Shown one piece after another: positions 23,401 to 27,475 of a stretch of 27,475 nt of DNA. The first letter of the stretch is position 1, and every line of letters begins with the position of its first letter. The position numbers were made by a program, and so were the translations under genes. Source of the stretch: UBA1195 sp045598025 (GTDB lineage: Bacteria > Bacteroidota > Bacteroidia > Bacteroidales > WCHB1-69). Below the pieces are notes generated by a model that saw only the letters and a list, made by a program, of their open reading frames with translations, made no database searches and was not told the origin of the DNA. The stretch covers positions 1 through 27,475 of the forward strand of contig JAZLLH010000017.1 of assembly GCA_045598025.1 (NCBI GenBank), read 5' to 3'.

Positions 23401-26400
23401 TTATTCTTTTGTGGTCCTTTCTGCACTTTCTTTGGCGTTTTTCACCATAAAGTGCAGTCGGTTGAATACGTTGGCATCGGAAGTGCTGGCGTCAAAATCC
23501 AGGAACAGCAGATTCATGTGGGTGTAGATGGATTTGATGCGTTTTTCAATTCCTTTGGAAATGATGTGATTGGCAATGCATCCGAAAGGTTGCAGGCTGA
23601 TGGCGTTGTTTACGCCTTGTTCGGCCAGACTGCAGAGTTCGGCCGGAATCAGCCAGCCTTCGCCGAAGTTGGCCGTCAGATTGATGACTTTGGAAGCCAG
23701 TTCGGCATCGTGGAAAATATCGGCAAAAGGACGATAGTAGCGGAAGCGGCTGCCCACGGCATCGAATTTTTTAGCAACGGAATAAGCCAGTTTGTAGATA
23801 GTGTCGGTCACAAAAAGTGGAAGTCCCACTTCTTTGATATTCAGTTTCTTGTTAATGTGTTTGTTGACAAAACTATTGAAGAAGAAATTGTACATGGAAG
23901 GTGCTACTACTTCCACGCCTTGTTCGGCCAGCCAGTTAAGTACATTTTTGTGACTGAAAGAATTGTATTTGACGTAAATTTCACCCACCACACCGATGAC
24001 GGGAATGTTGTCCTTCGGTTCAATAGCTGCTGAAAATTCGTTCACAGCCTTTTCAAACAGTTTCAGTAACGCTTTGTGATCGCGTTTGGCAATGAATGGG
24101 AAGGCGGCTTCCGTGTATTTTTTCCGCAGTTGCTGGGCCGTGCCCTTTTCTTTTTCTCTTACCACGGAAGCGTGGTACAATCGGGAAAGGCAGTCGGCAT
24201 ACAGCAAAGTGTAGTAAGTGATGAGAATATTGCCTTTCAGTTTGAGCTCAAACCCCGGCTGTTCGTTCATCATGGTACTGCCGAAGGCAACAGAAACGAC
24301 CGGTACATTGTCGAAACCGGCGGCAATCATGGCATCCTTGATGATGGCAATATAGTTGGATGCCCGGCATTGTCCTCCGGTCTGTGTGATGGCGACGGCG
24401 GTCTCGTCCAGATTGTACTGCCCGCTTTGCAGCGCCTGCAGTATGCTTCCAACTACAATGGTATTGGGGTAACAGACTTCATTGTTGGCATATTTCAATC
24501 CGATTTCTTCAGCTTCCTTGCTTCCCATGGGAAGGTTGATGAGGTCATAGCCCATTAGGGAAAAAATGGAGGGCAGGAATTCGGAATAACCTTCGGCAAA
24601 ATAGGGCGCGATAATCCGGCGGTGCCTTTCCTCTGTAGTGTAGATGGGCAACCGGCGCATCGGCAAGTCCACCGGACGGTTTCTGTGGAATTTCAGACTT
24701 TCAACCAGGGAACGGATGCGCAGTCTCAGTGAACCGATGTTGTTTACATCGTCTATTTTCAGCAAGGTCAAACTTTTCCCCTTGCGTTTCAGCACCTCGT
24801 TGATTTCGTCTATAATGAAGGCGTCCGGTCCGCAGCCGAAAGAAGTGAGTTCTACGAAATGGATGTTTTCCTCGCTGTTGGCAACGAAACGGGCGGCTTT
24901 GAGAATGCGGTTAGGGTAGGCCCATTGGGAAATGCCGTAGATTTCCTCAAAGACTTCACTCCCGTTGAACAGGGAAATGTTCTCGGTGATGACGTCAATG
25001 CCCATGTCGGTGATGCAGTCAGCGATTTTGTGCTGTATCAGCGGATCAATATGGTAGGGACGTCCAGCCAGCAGTATGACCATGCGTCCTTCTTTTTTGG
25101 CTTTTCCCAAAATGTGCCGGTTCTGTTCTGCCAGAGTCCATACGTAATGATTCTGTTCCTCTAAGGCTTTGGCAAAAGCTTTTTCAATGACATTGCTTTT
25201 GACACCCAGAGATTTCAGATAGGCTGTACAGGATTTCTTCAACAGCCGGGTGTTGTTGAAGGAAGTGGAAGGGGAGTCCAATGGAATGCCGTAGTTCTTC
25301 TCCGTGTCAATGGAGGAGCGGATGACGTCCGAATAACCGGCGACGACGGGGCAGTTATAGCTGTTTCTCGCTTTGGCGTCCTCTTTGTTTTCAAAAATGG
25401 AATAAGGATAAAAAATGCGGTCCACCTTTTTCTCCACTAAGTCCATAATGTGCCCGTGCATCAGTTTCGCCGGAAAGCAGATATTGTCGGACATGATGGT
25501 CTGTATGCCTTTTTCGTACAGTTTATTGGTAGATGCTTTGGAAAGCACAGGCTTGATTCCGCATTCGGTGAAGAGCGTGTGCCAGAAAGGATAATGTTCG
25601 TACATGCCCAAACCTCTCGGAATGCCGATGCTCATCAGAGGTGTCTTACCGTTCGGAAAGTTTCTTTGAAAAAGCAGTTTATATCTTTCCTGATATTGGT
25701 TGGTACCTTTGGCTTGTTTTTCGCCTTGGTTGGAATATATTTTTTCGCAATTGTTGCCGGCATAGAAGGTGTTTCCATTGGCAAAACGGAACACTTTCAC
25801 GGTGCATTTGTTTTCGCATCCGGAGCAGTTCTCGAAGTGGGAAGTGTATTCCTTGGAGGCTACCAGTTGGTCGATGGTCAGCGGGCGATGGTTTTCCTTG
25901 TGATTCTCCATGGCGTAGAGGGCTGCTCCATAGGCGCCCATCAGTTCGGGAATATTGGAAAATGCTACCTGTACACCGGTCAGTTCTTCCAATGCTTTGA
26001 CAATGGACATATTGCGGAAGGTACCTCCTTGCACGACGATCTGATCTCCTAATTCTTTGACATCTTTCAGTTTCAGTACTTTGAACAGACAGTTTTTGAC
26101 TACGGAATACGAAAATCCAGCTGCGATGTCTTCCACGCTGGCGCCTTCTCTCATGGCCTGTTTTACTTTTGAATTCATAAAGACAGTGCAACGCGTGCCC
26201 AAATCGCAAGGCGCTTTAGCAAAGCAGGACATTTGGGCAAATTCAGCGACGGGGTAATGCAGCATGTTGGCGAAATTCTCAATGAAAGAACCGCAACCGG
26301 ACGAGCAGGCTTCGTTAATTTCCAGTCGTTTGATGGTTCCGTTTTCAATAAATATGGCCTTCATGTCCTGACCTCCAATGTCCAGAACAAAACTTACATC

Positions 26401-27475
26401 GGGCAGAATTTCTTTGGCTGCCAGATAGTGGGCGATGGTCTCTATGATGCCTTGATGAAGACCGTAGGCCGTTTTGATGAGGTTTTCCCCGTATCCGGTT
26501 GTTGTGCTGTCGATGATGCGGATTTTCTTGCGGTGCTTTTCTGCTTCTGCCTGCAGCCTGAGCATACCTTTCAGCATAGCGTGGAAACTGTCGCCTTCAT
26601 TGCGCAGATAATCTTGGAAAACAATTCTTTTCTGTTTGTCTATCAGTACGATTTTGGTTGTAGTGGAACCGGAATCTATGCCGAGGAAACAGTCGGTATC
26701 TTCCATTTGATCCCAATCGATGCAGGCTACTTCATGGCAACCTTTCTCCTTTTTCCATTTTTCGAATTCTGCTTCGGAGTGAAACAGGGCGGGCAGACGT
26801 TTGAACAACTGATCCTGGAAAGAGTTTTTCTCTTCGTTGTTTATATCGGCCAGCATCTCGGATAAGAGAGGGTGCTGTTCGGATGGCTGTTGCTTTGCCA
26901 TGAGAGCGCAGCCCCAGGCCGGAATAAGCCGGGCATCTTCGGTACCCGTGCAGTCTTCTTCCTGCAGATTCAGTTGGTGCAGAAAGGCTTTCTTCAATTC
27001 GGGAAGAAAGTGAAAGGGACCACCGCAGAAAAATAATTTGGGCTTGATGTCCATGCCTCTGGCCAAGGAGGATATGACTTGTATGGCGACCGCATTGAAT
27101 ACGGAAGCGGCAATATCATTTTTACTGACATTGCGGCTGGCCAGATTCTGTATGTCCGTGCGGGAAAATACGCCGCAACGGGAAGCAATGGGATAGATGG
27201 TTTCTGCCGAGGCAGCCAAACGGTTCAGTTCGATGGTTTCCACACCCAGCAGGGAGGCCGTCTGGTCAATGAATGCACCGGTTCCGCCGGCGCAACTGCC
27301 GTTCATGCGGATATCTGGGGATTTCCCTTTTTCAAAGAAAATCATTTTGGAGTCTTCTCCTCCGATGTCCACGAAGGTTGAAATATGGGGAAATTTCTGC
27401 TTGATCAGTTCCGCCGAAGCCACTACTTCCTGAATAAAGGGGATGTGGCTTCGTTCTGCATATCCCATGCCGACA
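23401..27475 (-). CDS. Large 2-hydroxyacyl-CoA dehydratase activase-type protein (5' end outside the window)
   Basis: At least 1357 residues are visible and the N-terminus lies beyond the right edge. Two BadF/BcrA/HgdC-type ATPase domains come first. The first begins with VGMGYAERSHIPF and has VDIGGEDSK and the iron-sulfur Cys in NGSCAGGTGAFID; the second has GIDSGSTTTKIVLID, DIGGQDMK and NEACSSGCGSF. A DUF2229/HgdB-like region follows with conserved Cys motifs (SDNICFPAKLMHGH, SFGCGPDAF, NEVCYPNTIV, TQTGGQCRASNY). In the small activases, one 4Fe-4S cluster held by two subunits drives ATP-dependent electron transfer to a dehydratase. This fused form is common in anaerobic Bacteroidetes and Firmicutes, with no settled substrate. 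It is convergent with lon, 84 bp apart. Confidence 0.9.
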   Translation of the reverse strand, partial: VGMGYAERSHIPFIQEVVASAELIKQKFPHISTFVDIGGEDSKMIFFEKGKSPDIRMNGSCAGGTGAFIDQTASLLGVETIELNRLAASAETIYPIASRCGVFSRTDIQNLASRNVSKNDIAASVFNAVAIQVISSLARGMDIKPKLFFCGGPFHFLPELKKAFLHQLNLQEEDCTGTEDARLIPAWGCALMAKQQPSEQHPLLSEMLADINNEEKNSFQDQLFKRLPALFHSEAEFEKWKKEKGCHEVACIDWDQMEDTDCFLGIDSGSTTTKIVLIDKQKRIVFQDYLRNEGDSFHAMLKGMLRLQAEAEKHRKKIRIIDSTTTGYGENLIKTAYGLHQGIIETIAHYLAAKEILPDVSFVLDIGGQDMKAIFIENGTIKRLEINEACSSGCGSFIENFANMLHYPVAEFAQMSCFAKAPCDLGTRCTVFMNSKVKQAMREGASVEDIAAGFSYSVVKNCLFKVLKLKDVKELGDQIVVQGGTFRNMSIVKALEELTGVQVAFSNIPELMGAYGAALYAMENHKENHRPLTIDQLVASKEYTSHFENCSGCENKCTVKVFRFANGNTFYAGNNCEKIYSNQGEKQAKGTNQYQERYKLLFQRNFPNGKTPLMSIGIPRGLGMYEHYPFWHTLFTECGIKPVLSKASTNKLYEKGIQTIMSDNICFPAKLMHGHIMDLVEKKVDRIFYPYSIFENKEDAKARNSYNCPVVAGYSDVIRSSIDTEKNYGIPLDSPSTSFNNTRLLKKSCTAYLKSLGVKSNVIEKAFAKALEEQNHYVWTLAEQNRHILGKAKKEGRMVILLAGRPYHIDPLIQHKIADCITDMGIDVITENISLFNGSEVFEEIYGISQWAYPNRILKAARFVANSEENIHFVELTSFGCGPDAFIIDEINEVLKRKGKSLTLLKIDDVNNIGSLRLRIRSLVESLKFHRNRPVDLPMRRLPIYTTEERHRRIIAPYFAEGYSEFLPSIFSLMGYDLINLPMGSKEAEEIGLKYANNEVCYPNTIVVGSILQALQSGQYNLDETAVAITQTGGQCRASNYIAIIKDAMIAAGFDNVPVVSVAFGSTMMNEQPGFELKLKGNILITYYTLLYADCLSRLYHASVVREKEKGTAQQLRKKYTEAAFPFIAKRDHKALLKLFEKAVNEFSAAIEPKDNIPVIGVVGEIYVKYNSFSHKNVLNWLAEQGVEVVAPSMYNFFFNSFVNKHINKKLNIKEVGLPLFVTDTIYKLAYSVAKKFDAVGSRFRYYRPFADIFHDAELASKVINLTANFGEGWLIPAELCSLAEQGVNNAISLQPFGCIANHIISKGIEKRIKSIYTHMNLLFLDFDASTSDANVFNRLHFMVKNAKESAERTTKE

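Overview
The window looks like chromosome of a Gram-negative Bacteroidales bacterium; genus is not resolved. The reasons are Bacteroidetes-type -7 elements (TAnnTTTG) upstream of several genes, PorT-like outer-membrane beta-barrels, Bat proteins, a MurA with Asp in place of the usual catalytic Cys, a lipoprotein peptidase of family M49, and a remnant of the repeated Bacteroidetes surface-protein module containing NAISNGGNK/WRTLT. No tRNA, rRNA or CRISPR array was seen, and no gene-free stretch exceeds about 210 bp.

Left edge (1-1250): a short accessory scar. It holds the 3' end of an unrecognised gene, a truncated surface-protein fragment on the minus strand, and an IS5-family transposase that appears to have lost about 50 residues between its first two catalytic Asp residues. 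After this the window is ordinary core genome.

1258-8992: a mostly minus-strand set of envelope and housekeeping genes. It has an MscS channel paired with a cytoplasmic NlpC/P60 muropeptide peptidase, a divergent M49 lipoprotein peptidase with a clear terminator, an orphan TolC-type outer-membrane protein, a YfcE-type phosphodiesterase, and the dipeptidase PepD, which has a strong terminator hairpin.

8399-10622 (minus): a tight four-gene unit, merR-like regulator, MBL-fold hydrolase, folE and an outer-membrane barrel. It is divergent from a long plus-strand unit (10829-19402) coding for a predicted barrel protein, SppA, an anchored unknown protein, another barrel protein, a BatB-BatC fusion, BatD and an alkaline phosphatase. 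The 206-bp divergent intergenic region carries two separate palindromes placed on the two promoters. The alkaline phosphatase is split by a -1 frameshift exactly at an A7 run with the phase of a classic A-AAA-AAA slippery heptamer.

19413-27475: murA (minus, convergent with the phosphatase), whose start codon sits in the 3' arm of a 13-bp hairpin; lon (plus); and a very large 2-hydroxyacyl-CoA dehydratase activase-type protein (minus) that runs off the right edge.

I do not see an obvious new defence or mobile system. The best leads are the alkaline phosphatase slippery site, the murA start-codon hairpin, the paired palindromes at 10668-10775 and the reduced, fused Bat locus.
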